Shown here in pieces: positions 1-9,011 of a stretch of DNA of 39,935 nucleotides. This DNA is from UBA4285 sp050944355. Lineage in GTDB: Bacteria > Bacillota > Clostridia > Lachnospirales > Lachnospiraceae. Below the pieces are notes generated by a model. The model was not told the origin of the DNA and did no database searches. It was given only the letters and a program-made list of their open reading frames with translations. Position numbers and translations under genes: made by a program. Numbering within the stretch: position 1 is the first letter of the stretch; every line of letters starts with the position of its first letter. The stretch is taken from assembly GCA_050944355.1 (NCBI GenBank), contig JBMNQX010000016.1:1-39935 (forward strand). Reading direction: 5' to 3'.

Positions 1-225
1 CGCCTTAATTGCGAATTAAAGCGACGCTCCGATGTCATCAAGGTGTTTCCCAATGCCGCTTCACTGCTGCGAACAATGGGCGCGGTAATCATGGAATACA
101 ACGATAGATACAGCATGATGAAAAGTCAGTTTTACAAGATAACGAAAACCAAGCTGGACGATAAAACCAGATCGAAGCTTCAAGAGATTGCCTTTGCACA
201 AAAGTCACTGTTAGAAGCGGCTTGA
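1..225 (+). CDS. IS256-family (mutator-type) transposase, C-terminal 74 residues
   Basis: The frame is open from base 1 and ends with TGA at 223-225. The readable part contains NCELKRRSDVIKVFPNAASL and then LLRTMGAVIMEYNDRY. Both match the conserved tail of IS256/mutator transposases, where an N-x-E-x-K/R-RR segment carries the last catalytic Glu of the DDE triad, followed by VFPN-x-x-S-x-x-R. An internal ATG at 43 is not a real start because conserved sequence precedes it. The protein would cut and paste its own element. Activity cannot be judged because the N-terminal two catalytic residues are outside the window. Confidence 0.85.
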   Translation, partial: RLNCELKRRSDVIKVFPNAASLLRTMGAVIMEYNDRYSMMKSQFYKITKTKLDDKTRSKLQEIAFAQKSLLEAA

Positions 226-276
226 TCAACAGCAATATCAGGGGAATCAATTTACACCACAAAATGGACTTGACCC
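1..276 (+). mobile_element. Right end of an IS256-family insertion sequence (truncated by window edge)
   Basis: The transposase C-terminus runs from base 1 to the stop at 225. About 30 bases later comes TTTACACCACAAAATGGACT followed by TGACCC, which resembles the terminal inverted repeats of IS256-type elements (TTTACACAAAA near the tip). The exact outer boundary is estimated from that resemblance. The left end and target duplication lie outside the window. The element abuts a TCAGCAA-rich non-coding region, so it probably sits in a repeat-rich, dispensable spot. Confidence 0.75.
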
Positions 277-289
277 AAATTTTTTCTGG

Positions 290-500
290 CGCTCAGCAAA
301 TGTCGGGCGAATCGGCAATTTTGCTGATTTTTTCGGCATGTTAGTCTTAACAAACTCAACAATTTTATCGCAAGCAATGAATCCCGCTGACAGCAAGTCA
401 TTATCACAGGCTTATTAGTCAGCAAAAGGTATACTTCGGCCACGATTTTGTTGACAATTTAAAATTCTGACTGGCCAAATCAGCAAAATGGCAATTCCAT
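290..500. repeat. TCAGCAA-rich intergenic repeat element, copy 1
   Basis: This AT-rich stretch between the IS end and the 48-bp array has no convincing ORF. It carries the 7-mer TCAGCAA or its complement TTGCTGA four times in about 200 bases, and the phrase CCCGCTGACAGC at about 387. The same words recur in the gaps near 13100-13600 and 28100-28500, which marks a dispersed non-coding family. This copy is the most degraded of the three. Confidence 0.6.
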
Positions 501-511
501 GGGCGATTCCG

Positions 512-704
512 ATGACAGCCCAGGTTCACGACCGGCCTAGCCATAGAAAGCAAGTTTCCATGACATCCCAGGTTCCCGGCAGGCCTAGCCATAGAAAGCA
601 AGTTTCCATGACAGCCCAGGTTCCCGGCAGGCTCAGCCATAGAAAGCAAGTTCCGATGCCGGCCCAGGTTCCCGGCCGGCTGAACCATGAAAAAGCAAGT
701 GCCC
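512..704. repeat. Tandem repeat, 48-bp unit, about four copies
   Basis: Units begin at 512, 560, 608 and 656 with ATGACAGCCCAGG or close variants, and a decayed fifth start appears at 705. Each unit continues with a GGCAGGCCTAGCC-like segment and AGAAAGCAAGT. The last unit has most mismatches. The period is divisible by three, so reading frames stay open on both strands (16-residue periodic peptides), but there is no ribosome binding site or known domain and I do not call a protein. It lies just downstream of the GH31 stop codon. Confidence 0.85.
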
Positions 705-749
705 ATGCCAGCCTGCCCCGGGCAGCTCAAATCACTGCAGGCCCCACCT

Positions 750-2768
750 TCAAACTTTTTTGAACACCGGCATGGCGTCGAGCGGCGCCTCGGTTTCTAT
801 CCATTTGCCACCGGTGTATTCCCGGCCGTCCCGGGTGTCTTTCCAGTTGCCGGCCGGAAGATAGACTTTGCGGCGGCGGACGCCGGGAGCAAGAATCGGG
901 GCGACGAGATAGTCGGGGCCGAACATGTACTGATCCTGCAGTTCCCAGCACACGGCGTCGTCCGGGAATTCGTAGAACATGGTGCGGATAATCGGAGAGC
1001 CGTTTTCCGAGGCTTCGCGGAACAGGCCGTGGAGATAATCGTGCAGTGAGAGGCGGATGTCGTAGTATTTTTTCAGAATCCGGAAGACATCCTCGCCATA
1101 GCTCCACAGCTCGTTCGGCTGACCGGTGAAAAGATATCCGCCGCCCCAGTCGCGGTCGTCGAGAGGCGGAATGTTGTGCGGGCCGCGGTCGCCGTGCATC
1201 CGCAGAACTGCAGAATAGACGGCGAACTCGAACCAGCGGATGAGCAGTTCGTGAAAATCCGGATCGTTGACATTCGGAGTCATGAAGCCGCCGATGTCTG
1301 TCGTCCACCACGGGATGCCGGCAAGGCCCATGTTCAGGCCCGCCTGGAGCTGATCGGCCAGCGACTCGAATGTGCTCGGGACGTCGCCGCTCCAGATCAC
1401 GTTGCCGTATTTCTGACTTCCCGCCCAGCCGCAGCGCAGAAGGTTGACCGGCGTCTTTCCCCGCGCTTTCATCGGTTCATAGAACGCACGGCTGTAGTAC
1501 TGGGGATAGAGATTGCTGACAGACAGACCGGAACCCGCACAATAGCGGATGTTGTCGAAGTCATAACTTGCGAGATCGGGTTCGGAGTTGTCGAGCCAGA
1601 AGCCGTCGATGCCCAAATCAGCGTAGTTTTTCTTGCATACGTTCCAGATATATTCGCGGGCTTTCGGGTTGAAGACATCGACGGACACGCAGTCGCCCTG
1701 AAAATCGTAGGTCTGCAGCGCGCCGCGCTCGGTCTGAATCAGGAGACCCTGCTCGAGCATAGGCCCGAAGTTCTCGGACCTGCGGTCGACCGACGGCCAG
1801 ACGGATACGATAACCCGGGTGCCCATGGAGTGCAGTTCGTCGACCATGGCTTTCGGGTCAGGCCAGTATTTGTCATCGAATTTCCAGTCGCCCTGCACCG
1901 TCCAGTGGAAGAAATCGATGACGATCTGATCGAGGTGGATGCCGGCTTTCCGGTACGCCCGCGCAACGGACAGGACTTCGTCCTGAGTCCGGTAGCGGAG
2001 TTTGCACTGCCAAAGACCCAGCAGTTCGTCGGGGAAGAGCGGCGCGCGGCCGGTGACGGCGGTGTAGCGCGAGAGGATTTCTTTTGGCGTATTGCCGGCG
2101 CAGATCCAGTAGTCCATCTGCCGCGTGCTTTCTGCGACCCACTCGGTGCAGGCTTTGCCGAACATGACGCGCCCGACGGCCGGATTGTTCCAGAGCATTC
2201 CGTAGCCGAGGTTTGAGATCAGGAAAGGAACGCTGCACTGCGAGTTGCGCTGGGCGAGCTCGAGTTCGCAGCCCTTCAGGTCCAGATATTTCTGCTGATA
2301 CTGTCCCATGCCGAACAGCTTTTCACCGTCGCGCCCTTCAAACCGCACGGTCAGGCGGTACTGCGAGGCGCCCCTCAGTCCCTTCCACTCCCGGCTGACA
2401 ACCTTCAGACAGCAGGATTCTCTTGAAAGGGTTCCGTCATAATTCCGGTAATATTCCCTCAGAATCAGCTCCCCGTTCCGGTAAAACGAAAGCACGCCGC
2501 GGTGATTGACGACGGCCTTCAGACGGCCGTTGGTGATGGAAGCTTCCGGGACAGTGCGCGTTTTGTCCTCGTCCGGAATTTCGGCGCTCCCGATCTGAAT
2601 TACGGCGCCGGAACGGTCTGCCGGTTCGCTGAGCGCCCAGTCGAGCGGCAGCACTTCGCTGGCTTTGACGGCCCGGACCCGGAGTGCGTCAGGCCCCCAG
2701 GCCTCGATGAAAAGCGTTTCCCCATAGATCCTGGCGGCAAGCGCCCCGTTTTCTTCAGAAAATTGCAT
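750..2768 (-). CDS. Glycoside hydrolase family 31 (alpha-glucosidase/alpha-xylosidase type)
   Basis: A 672-residue cytoplasmic enzyme that hydrolyses alpha-linked sugars by the retaining GH31 mechanism. Residues 1-210 form the N-terminal beta-sandwich, including FGMGQYQQKYLDLKG. The TIM barrel follows (GLWQCKLRYRTQDEV, then IVIDFFHW). The nucleophile motif GFWLDNSEPDL puts Asp at about 393, and VIWSGDVPSTFESL gives the acid/base Asp at about 462. The WLDNSEP form and the FHW loop are closer to alpha-xylosidase-like GH31 members than to classical maltases, but the substrate is not settled. AGGAGG lies 7 bases before the ATG. There is no signal peptide. It follows the AraC gene on the same strand after a 128-bp gap, so the two may be cotranscribed and both belong to the glycan locus. 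Confidence 0.93.
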   Translation of the reverse strand: MQFSEENGALAARIYGETLFIEAWGPDALRVRAVKASEVLPLDWALSEPADRSGAVIQIGSAEIPDEDKTRTVPEASITNGRLKAVVNHRGVLSFYRNGELILREYYRNYDGTLSRESCCLKVVSREWKGLRGASQYRLTVRFEGRDGEKLFGMGQYQQKYLDLKGCELELAQRNSQCSVPFLISNLGYGMLWNNPAVGRVMFGKACTEWVAESTRQMDYWICAGNTPKEILSRYTAVTGRAPLFPDELLGLWQCKLRYRTQDEVLSVARAYRKAGIHLDQIVIDFFHWTVQGDWKFDDKYWPDPKAMVDELHSMGTRVIVSVWPSVDRRSENFGPMLEQGLLIQTERGALQTYDFQGDCVSVDVFNPKAREYIWNVCKKNYADLGIDGFWLDNSEPDLASYDFDNIRYCAGSGLSVSNLYPQYYSRAFYEPMKARGKTPVNLLRCGWAGSQKYGNVIWSGDVPSTFESLADQLQAGLNMGLAGIPWWTTDIGGFMTPNVNDPDFHELLIRWFEFAVYSAVLRMHGDRGPHNIPPLDDRDWGGGYLFTGQPNELWSYGEDVFRILKKYYDIRLSLHDYLHGLFREASENGSPIIRTMFYEFPDDAVCWELQDQYMFGPDYLVAPILAPGVRRRKVYLPAGNWKDTRDGREYTGGKWIETEAPLDAMPVFKKV

Positions 2769-2896
2769 GCGGACTTCCTCCTGACAAATGCAGTGCTTCA
2801 GAGCTGTTGAATGCAGCCCGTCAGGTACATTGCTTCACGGCTGACAAATGTGATTTTTCACGTACTTGCTTCTGAGTGTACTATAGCACAAACGTC

Positions 2897-4192
2897 TTAC
2901 GGATTCTGTCCGGAAGCAGCCGCGCGGAACGCGGCCGGTGAGAGACCTGTCGCCTTGTGAAAACAGCTGGAAAAATAGCTGCGGTTTGCGAAATGAAGCC
3001 GGTCTGAGATTTGCTGGATGCTCAGGTCCGAGTGTCGGAGCAGGGATTTCGCGATCCGGATTTTCTCGCGCAGGATATAGTTGTTCACGGACATGCCGGT
3101 CTCCTCCTGAAAGCGGCGGGTCAGATAGTAGGCGGAGTAGCCGGTCAGGGCAGCGAGATCGGACAGCGGAATTTTTTCTTCCGCGTGTACGGCGATGTAA
3201 TCGGCGGCGCGGCGGATCGGGGCCGAATATTTCGGATCCGTTTTGTGGTGGTAGACCCGGCTCGTGAAGTCGCTCAGCAGCTCTGAAGCGATGGAAGAGA
3301 GAGACGTGATGCCGGCGGTATTTTCGATGCGCTGAATGTATTCGTCGCCGACCGTGTAAGCTTCTTTCGGGGGAAGACCGCCGGCCATGGCGGCCCGGGA
3401 AACCAGTGTCACGAGAACGACGAGACTTGTTTTTGCCTGACGCAGAGCTTCCGAGCTGACGATCGGGACGCCGGAGCTGCTCAGGGCGGCGTCGCCGAAA
3501 GCCTGTTTTTCGCCGATTCGCCCTTCGCGGACGACGTCCAGCATGGCAAGCTCGCGTCGGTACACCAGATTGCGGTCGCGGTGAGAGCCGGACGGATGCA
3601 GCGGGTCTGCCGCGGAAGAAGCGGATGACAGATCCTGAGCGAGGGCCGAGGCCTCTTCCGGTAACAGTGAGGAAGCGGTCTGCACCGCCTCCTCATCGAA
3701 TAATTCTCCCGAGGAAAGGGTGACGCGCGTCAGGCAGCGGTGCATCATGATGACGTAGCGGCGCATGATGAGATTGGAAGCGACGGGAATCTCACGGGAA
3801 ATTTTGAGAAAGCGCAGCGTCTCAGCGACGCGCAGGCCGGGGACATCCCGGAGGCCCTGCTCGACGGCTGTCTCCGAGAGCGGCTGGTAGAAAACGGGCC
3901 CGATCATCCAGATCCGGTCCGGTTTTCCGGGCTCGGCACCCTCGAAATCGGCGAACCAGACGAGGCCGGGCCGGCTGCCCAGAAAAACAGGGCGGCCGTG
4001 TCCGGGCAGAATACGGAGGAGTTCGTCGTGGCATCCGAGCACGTCGAACAGCTCTGTGAGTACGTTTTCTGTCTCTTCATCAGGTGTGTTTATTTCTTCA
4101 ATGCTGCCTGTTTTTGAGAGACGCCAGGTGAGAATCTGATCGGAGCTGTATACGAGCTCCGAGAACAGGCTCATTCGTTCGTCAATCGTCAT
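2897..4192 (-). CDS. AraC-family transcriptional regulator of the glycan locus
   Basis: A 431-residue regulator. Residues 1 to about 320 form a sensor part without a family I can name with confidence. The C-terminal ~100 residues are a textbook AraC double helix-turn-helix: IPLSDLAALTGYSAYYLTRR with FQEETGMSVNNYI, then LSIQQISDRLHFANRSYFSS with FHKATGLSPAAFR. Such proteins usually activate a neighbouring sugar-use operon on binding an inducer. It is transcribed away from the GPH symporter operon across a 233-bp gap that holds AT-rich promoter-like sequence, and it is upstream of GH31 on its own strand. Control of both flanking units is inferred from position. Confidence 0.93.
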   Translation of the reverse strand: MTIDERMSLFSELVYSSDQILTWRLSKTGSIEEINTPDEETENVLTELFDVLGCHDELLRILPGHGRPVFLGSRPGLVWFADFEGAEPGKPDRIWMIGPVFYQPLSETAVEQGLRDVPGLRVAETLRFLKISREIPVASNLIMRRYVIMMHRCLTRVTLSSGELFDEEAVQTASSLLPEEASALAQDLSSASSAADPLHPSGSHRDRNLVYRRELAMLDVVREGRIGEKQAFGDAALSSSGVPIVSSEALRQAKTSLVVLVTLVSRAAMAGGLPPKEAYTVGDEYIQRIENTAGITSLSSIASELLSDFTSRVYHHKTDPKYSAPIRRAADYIAVHAEEKIPLSDLAALTGYSAYYLTRRFQEETGMSVNNYILREKIRIAKSLLRHSDLSIQQISDRLHFANRSYFSSCFHKATGLSPAAFRAAASGQNP

Positions 4193-4425
4193 AGTAAGGC
4201 CTTTCTCCTGGAACAGTACCGGGAAAATTCGGCAGTCTGCCCAATAATTTTAAAAATTCGACATTTTGTTTGTATATTATACACCTTTATCATCTTCAGC
4301 GAAATTTCATACATAAAAACAAGTTTTTGACTTTCTGAGCGGGCAAAGTTCGGGTTAAATGTGAGACAGAAACAAGAGTGAACGGCCGACAGAAGAGCGG
4401 CTGAATATCAAAACGGGAGGCAGGT
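4193..4425. promoter_or_regulatory. Divergent promoter region, AraC gene / GPH operon
   Basis: This 233-bp gap is far richer in A and T than the flanking genes, especially 4240-4330. On the minus strand a perfect TATAAT lies at 4276-4281, a likely -10 for the AraC gene, though its -35 is weak. No clear plus-strand promoter or paired AraC operator could be assigned by eye. A GGGAGG ribosome binding site precedes the symporter ATG at 4426. Confidence 0.5.
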
Positions 4426-5922
4426 ATGTTCTTCAAAAAGTCAAAGCAGGAGGCGGGGGATCAGGGCGTGGTCTACCGCAAGGCGAAAATATGGCAGATT
4501 ATCTGCTATGCGTGTCAGGCGCTGCCGAATATGGGAGTTTACATTCTGATCGGTTACGCCAGCTACGCGGCCAATATCGGATTCGGAATTTCGACGGCAA
4601 TCGTCGGAGTGCTGCTGATGATCATGCGGATCTTCGACGCGATTACAGACCCGCTTCTGGCCTTCGTATATGATAAGGTCAACACAAGATTCGGAAAACT
4701 GCGGATTCTTACCGTTCTCGGATTCTGCATCGAGGCGCTTGCGCTGTACCTGATGTACGACGGACTTGCGAGCAAAGGATTCGGGATGCCGGTTTTTCTG
4801 ATTCTGTACATGGTATATGTCATCGGCTATACGATGATCAATATGACCATTCAGACATTTCCGGCGATCATGAGCAACGACCCGCATCAGCGCCCGACCA
4901 TCGGCGTGTGGGCGACAGGTTTCAATTATCTGGTGCCGATCGGCCTCACGGTTTTTCTGAACTATGGTCTGCTGCAGCAGGTCGGCGGAACGTACAACCA
5001 GGCGTTCCTGTCCAGCGCGGTAAAATTTATCATTCTGATCGGAGCGGTCGGCACGCTGCTTTGCTGCATCGGCATCAGCGCATACGATAAACCGGAGACG
5101 TTCCGCGGTACGTCTGTGAAGCGGGAAAAGCTGAAATTTGCGGATATGATTTCGCTGATCCGGAACAACAAACCGTTCCAGTCTTATGTCTGGGCCCAGG
5201 CCTCTGACAAGCTGGCGCAGCAGGTCGGATCGCAGACGATCATCACGACTCTGCTCATGGGAATCGTCATCGGCAACATGGGCCTCAGCACGATCATTTC
5301 TGCGATCAGCATGCTGCCCTCGATTCTCTTTGCCATCGTCGGCGCCCGGTACGCCGGCCGTCACGGAAGCAAGAACGGCATTGTGACATGGACGAAAGCC
5401 TGCATCGTCGTTGCGGTCATTTTCATTGTTTTCTTCTTTATTGTTGATCCGACGCAGATTGCTGTGATCGGCAGTGTCCCGATGATTATCTTTGCCATTC
5501 TGACGCTGACGCTCAGCGGCACCCGGATGTGCGTAACGACCTGCGACACTTCGTTCATGGCCGATATCATCGATTACGAACTGGACCGCTCCGGCAAATA
5601 TATCCCGGCGGTTGTGACGGGAACCTACAGCCTGATTGACAAGCTGATCTCAAGCGTCAGCACGGTCATCGCGACGGGATGCGTCGCGCTGCTCGGTTAT
5701 CGCGAGACGATGCCGCAGCCGGGCGATCCCTGTACCACGGCAATTTTTCTCATGTCGATGGCTCTTTCTTATGGTCTGCCGATCATCGGCTGGATCATCA
5801 CACTGATCGCGATGCGAGGCTGTAAACTTGACAAGGAAGAGATGGCAAATGTTCAGAAGCGGATCGCCGACAAGAAAGCGGCCGCTCTGGCGCAGATGAA
5901 ACAAGAGGCTGAAAATTCATGA
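4426..5922 (+). CDS. GPH-family glycoside:cation symporter (MFS)
   Basis: A 498-residue membrane carrier of the glycoside-pentoside-hexuronide family, which imports sugars or glycosides with Na+ or H+. About 12 hydrophobic segments are visible. The diagnostic stretch MRIFDAITDPLLAFVYDKV matches the GPH signature containing the conserved Asp residues of helix II and the following loop. The later TCDTSFMADIIDYELDRSGK segment is the typical loop before helix X. The start is supported by GGGAGG 7 bases upstream. It is the first gene of the operon and overlaps the GH2 gene by 4 bases (ATGA), implying translational coupling. The substrate is inferred to be the oligosaccharide or glycoside cleaved by the downstream hydrolases. 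Confidence 0.95.
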   Translation: MFFKKSKQEAGDQGVVYRKAKIWQIICYACQALPNMGVYILIGYASYAANIGFGISTAIVGVLLMIMRIFDAITDPLLAFVYDKVNTRFGKLRILTVLGFCIEALALYLMYDGLASKGFGMPVFLILYMVYVIGYTMINMTIQTFPAIMSNDPHQRPTIGVWATGFNYLVPIGLTVFLNYGLLQQVGGTYNQAFLSSAVKFIILIGAVGTLLCCIGISAYDKPETFRGTSVKREKLKFADMISLIRNNKPFQSYVWAQASDKLAQQVGSQTIITTLLMGIVIGNMGLSTIISAISMLPSILFAIVGARYAGRHGSKNGIVTWTKACIVVAVIFIVFFFIVDPTQIAVIGSVPMIIFAILTLTLSGTRMCVTTCDTSFMADIIDYELDRSGKYIPAVVTGTYSLIDKLISSVSTVIATGCVALLGYRETMPQPGDPCTTAIFLMSMALSYGLPIIGWIITLIAMRGCKLDKEEMANVQKRIADKKAAALAQMKQEAENS

Positions 5923-8099
5923 GAGCAAGGACAAGAACGGCACTGAATGACGGATGGATATTTACAGACAAAAACGGGGTAAAGCATCCCGTAAGTCTGC
6001 CGCACACCTGGAACGGGGAAGACGGGCAGGACGGCGGCGACGATTATTATCGCGGGACCTGCCGCTACACCCGGCGCTGCCGGTTTCAGAAACCGGCGGA
6101 CGGAAGCCGGCTTTTTCTGGAATTTCCGGCGGTGGCGATGTCGGCTGAGGTGTTCTGGAACGGGAAGAAAATCGCTTCGCACGACGGCGGCTATTCTCTT
6201 TTCCGCGCTGACATCACGGATCTGGTGAGCGGCGACGACGAACTCACCGTGCAGGCTGACAACGGGCGGAACGACCGCGTGTATCCGCAGTACGCCGATT
6301 TCACGTTTTACGGCGGCCTGTACCGCGGCGTGAATCTTCTCACCGTGCCGGAAAATCATTTCGACGTCTCGTATTTCGGTTCGGAAGGGCTGAAAATCAC
6401 GCCGGAAGTGCAGGGCAGAGACGCGCGCGTACACCTGGAAGCGTACGCGCAGAAAGGCGAGGTGACATTTCAGGTTGCCGGACAGGAGGTCACGGCGCCG
6501 GTTCGCGGCGGAAAGGCAGAAGCATTTGTCACGATCCCGGATGTGCACCTCTGGAACGGAAAGGAGGATCCGTATCTTTACCTCTGCACGGCGAGACTCA
6601 GCGGCGGCGACTGTGTGTCCGCGCGCTTCGGGTGCCGGACTGTCGCGATCGATCCCGACAAGGGATTTCTTCTGAACGGAAAGCCGTATCCGCTGCGCGG
6701 CGTTTCCCGGCATCAGGACCGTCCAGGCAAGGGCAGCGCGCTAAGCGCCGCGGATCACGAGGAGGACATCCGGCTGATTCTGGAAACCGGCGCCAACGCG
6801 GTGCGGCTGGCGCATTATCAGCACGCGCAGGCGTTTTATGATCTCTGCGATGAGACGGGGCTGATCGTCTGGGCGGAAATACCGTACATTTCCTGCCACA
6901 TGGCAAATGGCCGCGCAAACACGCTGCAGCAGATGACGGAGCTGATCGCGCAGAATTATAATCACCCGTCGATCGCCGTCTGGGGACTTTCAAACGAAAT
7001 TACCTCTGTGCCGGCGGCGGATCCGGATGGGCTGCTGGAGAATCACCGGGCCTTAAACGACCTGGTTCACCAGATGGACCCGACGAGGCCGACCGCGATT
7101 GCCAACGTGTTTATGCTCGAGACCGACAATCCTCTTCTGACAATCCCGGATGCCAATACGTACAATCTGTATTTCGGATGGTACCTCGGGGATCTTCAGC
7201 AGAACGATCAGTTTTTCGACGAATATCACGCGAAATTTCCGGACCGCTGCATCGGCCTCTCCGAGTACGGCGCGGACGCCAATCCGGCGCTGCATTCGGA
7301 CGCGCCGCACTCGGGCGATTATTCCGAGGAGTATCAGTGCATTTACCATGAACACATGCTGCAGATGATTTCCGGGCGGCCGTATCTGTGGTGCACGTTT
7401 CTCTGGAACATGTTCGACTTCGCGGCGGACGGGCGCAGCGAGGGCGGCAAATGCGGCCAGAACCAGAAGGGAATTGTGACATTTGACAGGAAGACCAAGA
7501 AGGACGCATTCTATCTGTATAAAGCATGGTGGTCCGATGAGCCGTTTGTTCATCTTTGCGGGAGGCGCTTCGCGGATCGGACGGGCGAGAGAACACAGAT
7601 CAAGGTGTACAGCAATCAGCCGGAAGTCAGTCTGTTCGTCGATGACAAATGTGTCGGGAAGCAGAAGGGAAGCCACGTCTTTACATTCGACATCCCGCTT
7701 GCCGGCGAACTGCATATCCGGGCGGAGGCCGGCGCGCAGAGAGACGAGATGGTCATCCGAAAAGTGCAGGAGCCGAATCCGGCCTATTCGATCGGCGCGG
7801 GCAGCGTGACTAACTGGTTTGACAAGGACCCGATAAACCCGGCTTTTTACAGTGTGCAGGATAAACTCTCAGACCTTCAGGCAAGCGCAAAGGCGGGCCC
7901 CATCATCCGGAAACTGATGGCAAAGGGGAGCGAAAACCGCGGAGAGCTGGCCAAAAACGCCGGGGCCAATCAGGCTCTTCAGCGGATGCTCGGGCGCATG
8001 ACGCTCCTGAGTCTCTTACAGAAGATGCCGGACGCCGTGTCGAAGGACGATATCGGAAAGCTCAACGAAACCTTGCAGACAATACCGAAAGGCGAGTGA
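5919..8099 (+). CDS. Glycoside hydrolase family 2 (beta-galactosidase/beta-glucuronidase-like)
   Basis: A 726-residue cytoplasmic enzyme that removes beta-linked sugars with retention. The order is: jelly-roll domain (SLPHTWNGEDGQDGGDDYYR, a GH2 hallmark), immunoglobulin-like domain (about 170-250), TIM barrel from GVSRHQD at about 265, and a C-terminal sandwich plus helical tail. The acid/base Glu is in GLSNEITSV (about residue 360) and the nucleophile Glu in GLSEYGAD (about 449). The barrel carries HQDRPGKGSALSAADHEEDI as in many Lachnospiraceae GH2 proteins. The start overlaps the symporter stop. Substrate specificity (galactoside, glucuronide or other) cannot be decided here. Confidence 0.93.
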   Translation: MRARTRTALNDGWIFTDKNGVKHPVSLPHTWNGEDGQDGGDDYYRGTCRYTRRCRFQKPADGSRLFLEFPAVAMSAEVFWNGKKIASHDGGYSLFRADITDLVSGDDELTVQADNGRNDRVYPQYADFTFYGGLYRGVNLLTVPENHFDVSYFGSEGLKITPEVQGRDARVHLEAYAQKGEVTFQVAGQEVTAPVRGGKAEAFVTIPDVHLWNGKEDPYLYLCTARLSGGDCVSARFGCRTVAIDPDKGFLLNGKPYPLRGVSRHQDRPGKGSALSAADHEEDIRLILETGANAVRLAHYQHAQAFYDLCDETGLIVWAEIPYISCHMANGRANTLQQMTELIAQNYNHPSIAVWGLSNEITSVPAADPDGLLENHRALNDLVHQMDPTRPTAIANVFMLETDNPLLTIPDANTYNLYFGWYLGDLQQNDQFFDEYHAKFPDRCIGLSEYGADANPALHSDAPHSGDYSEEYQCIYHEHMLQMISGRPYLWCTFLWNMFDFAADGRSEGGKCGQNQKGIVTFDRKTKKDAFYLYKAWWSDEPFVHLCGRRFADRTGERTQIKVYSNQPEVSLFVDDKCVGKQKGSHVFTFDIPLAGELHIRAEAGAQRDEMVIRKVQEPNPAYSIGAGSVTNWFDKDPINPAFYSVQDKLSDLQASAKAGPIIRKLMAKGSENRGELAKNAGANQALQRMLGRMTLLSLLQKMPDAVSKDDIGKLNETLQTIPKGE

Positions 8100-8105
8100 T
8101 AAAGA

Positions 8106-9011
8106 ATGGAAAATCAGACGGCGGGCCCGATGCTGGCCGTACAGCAGATACAGCTCGGGAGCCGGCTTAATACGGAAGAACAGGCAAGAGAGACTTTGGC
8201 AGCCGTGCGCCGGGCGGGATTTGATGGAATCGAACTGAACGGGTTCATGACACAGCCGACGGGGCTTGTGGTGCAGCTTCTGACCCGGGCGGCCGGCATG
8301 CCGACAGGCCGGGGCGGGAAGCTGAACTGGCCGAAGCTGATCGGGGAGAGCGGTCTTTGTGTGCCGGCGCTGCACCTGGATCTCGGTACGATCGGGAGAG
8401 ACGCCACGGCGGCCGCTCTGCGGGCGAAAAAGTTTGGCGCGGACACGATTGTCATCACGGCGATGTACCGGTTTCCGTATCAGGAAGAGGCGCAGGTCCG
8501 GGAACTCGCCGGGCGGCTCAACCGGGCCGGAAAGGCGTTAAAGGCGCGGGGCGTGCGGCTTTTGTACCACAATCACAACATTGAGTTTCTGCGTTACCCG
8601 GACGGGAAAATGCCGTATGATATTCTTATGGAAGAGACAGACCCGGAGTTTGTGAATTTTGAGTTTGACTCATACTGGGCGGCGGACGCGGGCGCAGACA
8701 CGCTGGCTGTCATGCGCCGTCTGGGCGGGCGGCTGAGGCTCTGGCACATCAATGACCGGGGCGCGGTGATCAAAAAAACACCGATGACGCCGATTGTAAA
8801 AATGGACAGCACAGAACTCGGACGGGGATGCCTGAATCTGACGGATATGTGGACGGCGGCGATGAAAGCCGGCGTCGACGCTGTGATTCTCGAGAGTCAC
8901 AGAAACTGGATCGACGGCGATCCTGTCAAGAGCGCGGCCGTGAGCTGCGCCTGGATGAAACGGCAGAAAGCCGGACAGATGGCAGCACAGCTGCAGGAGG
9001 GTGCGGATTGA
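8106..9011 (+). CDS. Sugar phosphate isomerase/epimerase-like TIM-barrel protein (AP_endonuc_2 fold)
   Basis: A 301-residue protein of the xylose-isomerase-like TIM barrel superfamily. It shows alternating strands with GFDGIELNGF near the N-terminus, LLYHNHNIEF (the metal-site His region) at about 157-166, NFEFDSYWAADAG, LRLWHINDRG and VILESH near the C-terminus. These fit the metal-binding Glu/His/Asp/Glu pattern of the family. Members isomerise or epimerise sugars or act on inositol-type substrates. Here it would channel the sugar released by the hydrolases into metabolism. It begins 6 bases after the GH2 stop and overlaps the next gene by 4 bases (TTGA), so it is internal to the operon. 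Confidence 0.85.
   Translation: MENQTAGPMLAVQQIQLGSRLNTEEQARETLAAVRRAGFDGIELNGFMTQPTGLVVQLLTRAAGMPTGRGGKLNWPKLIGESGLCVPALHLDLGTIGRDATAAALRAKKFGADTIVITAMYRFPYQEEAQVRELAGRLNRAGKALKARGVRLLYHNHNIEFLRYPDGKMPYDILMEETDPEFVNFEFDSYWAADAGADTLAVMRRLGGRLRLWHINDRGAVIKKTPMTPIVKMDSTELGRGCLNLTDMWTAAMKAGVDAVILESHRNWIDGDPVKSAAVSCAWMKRQKAGQMAAQLQEGAD

Noticed and set aside
512..704. CRISPR array
   Set aside because: Units are directly adjacent with no unique spacers, and there are no cas genes. The same holds for 13624-13713 and 24943-25565.
1176..2216. 346-residue plus-strand open frame opposite GH31
   Set aside because: Complementary-strand shadow of a real gene in GC-rich DNA. No domain recognised.
4193..4425. 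Riboswitch or T-box upstream of the GPH operon
   Set aside because: No conserved core motifs or terminator/antiterminator pair are visible. An AraC-controlled promoter explains the gap better. No riboswitch was recognised elsewhere either.
8828..9007. N-terminal extension of the jelly-roll hydrolase from ATG 8828
   Set aside because: Lies wholly inside the isomerase-like gene and is Arg/Ser-rich. TTG 9008 has a well-placed AGGAGG.
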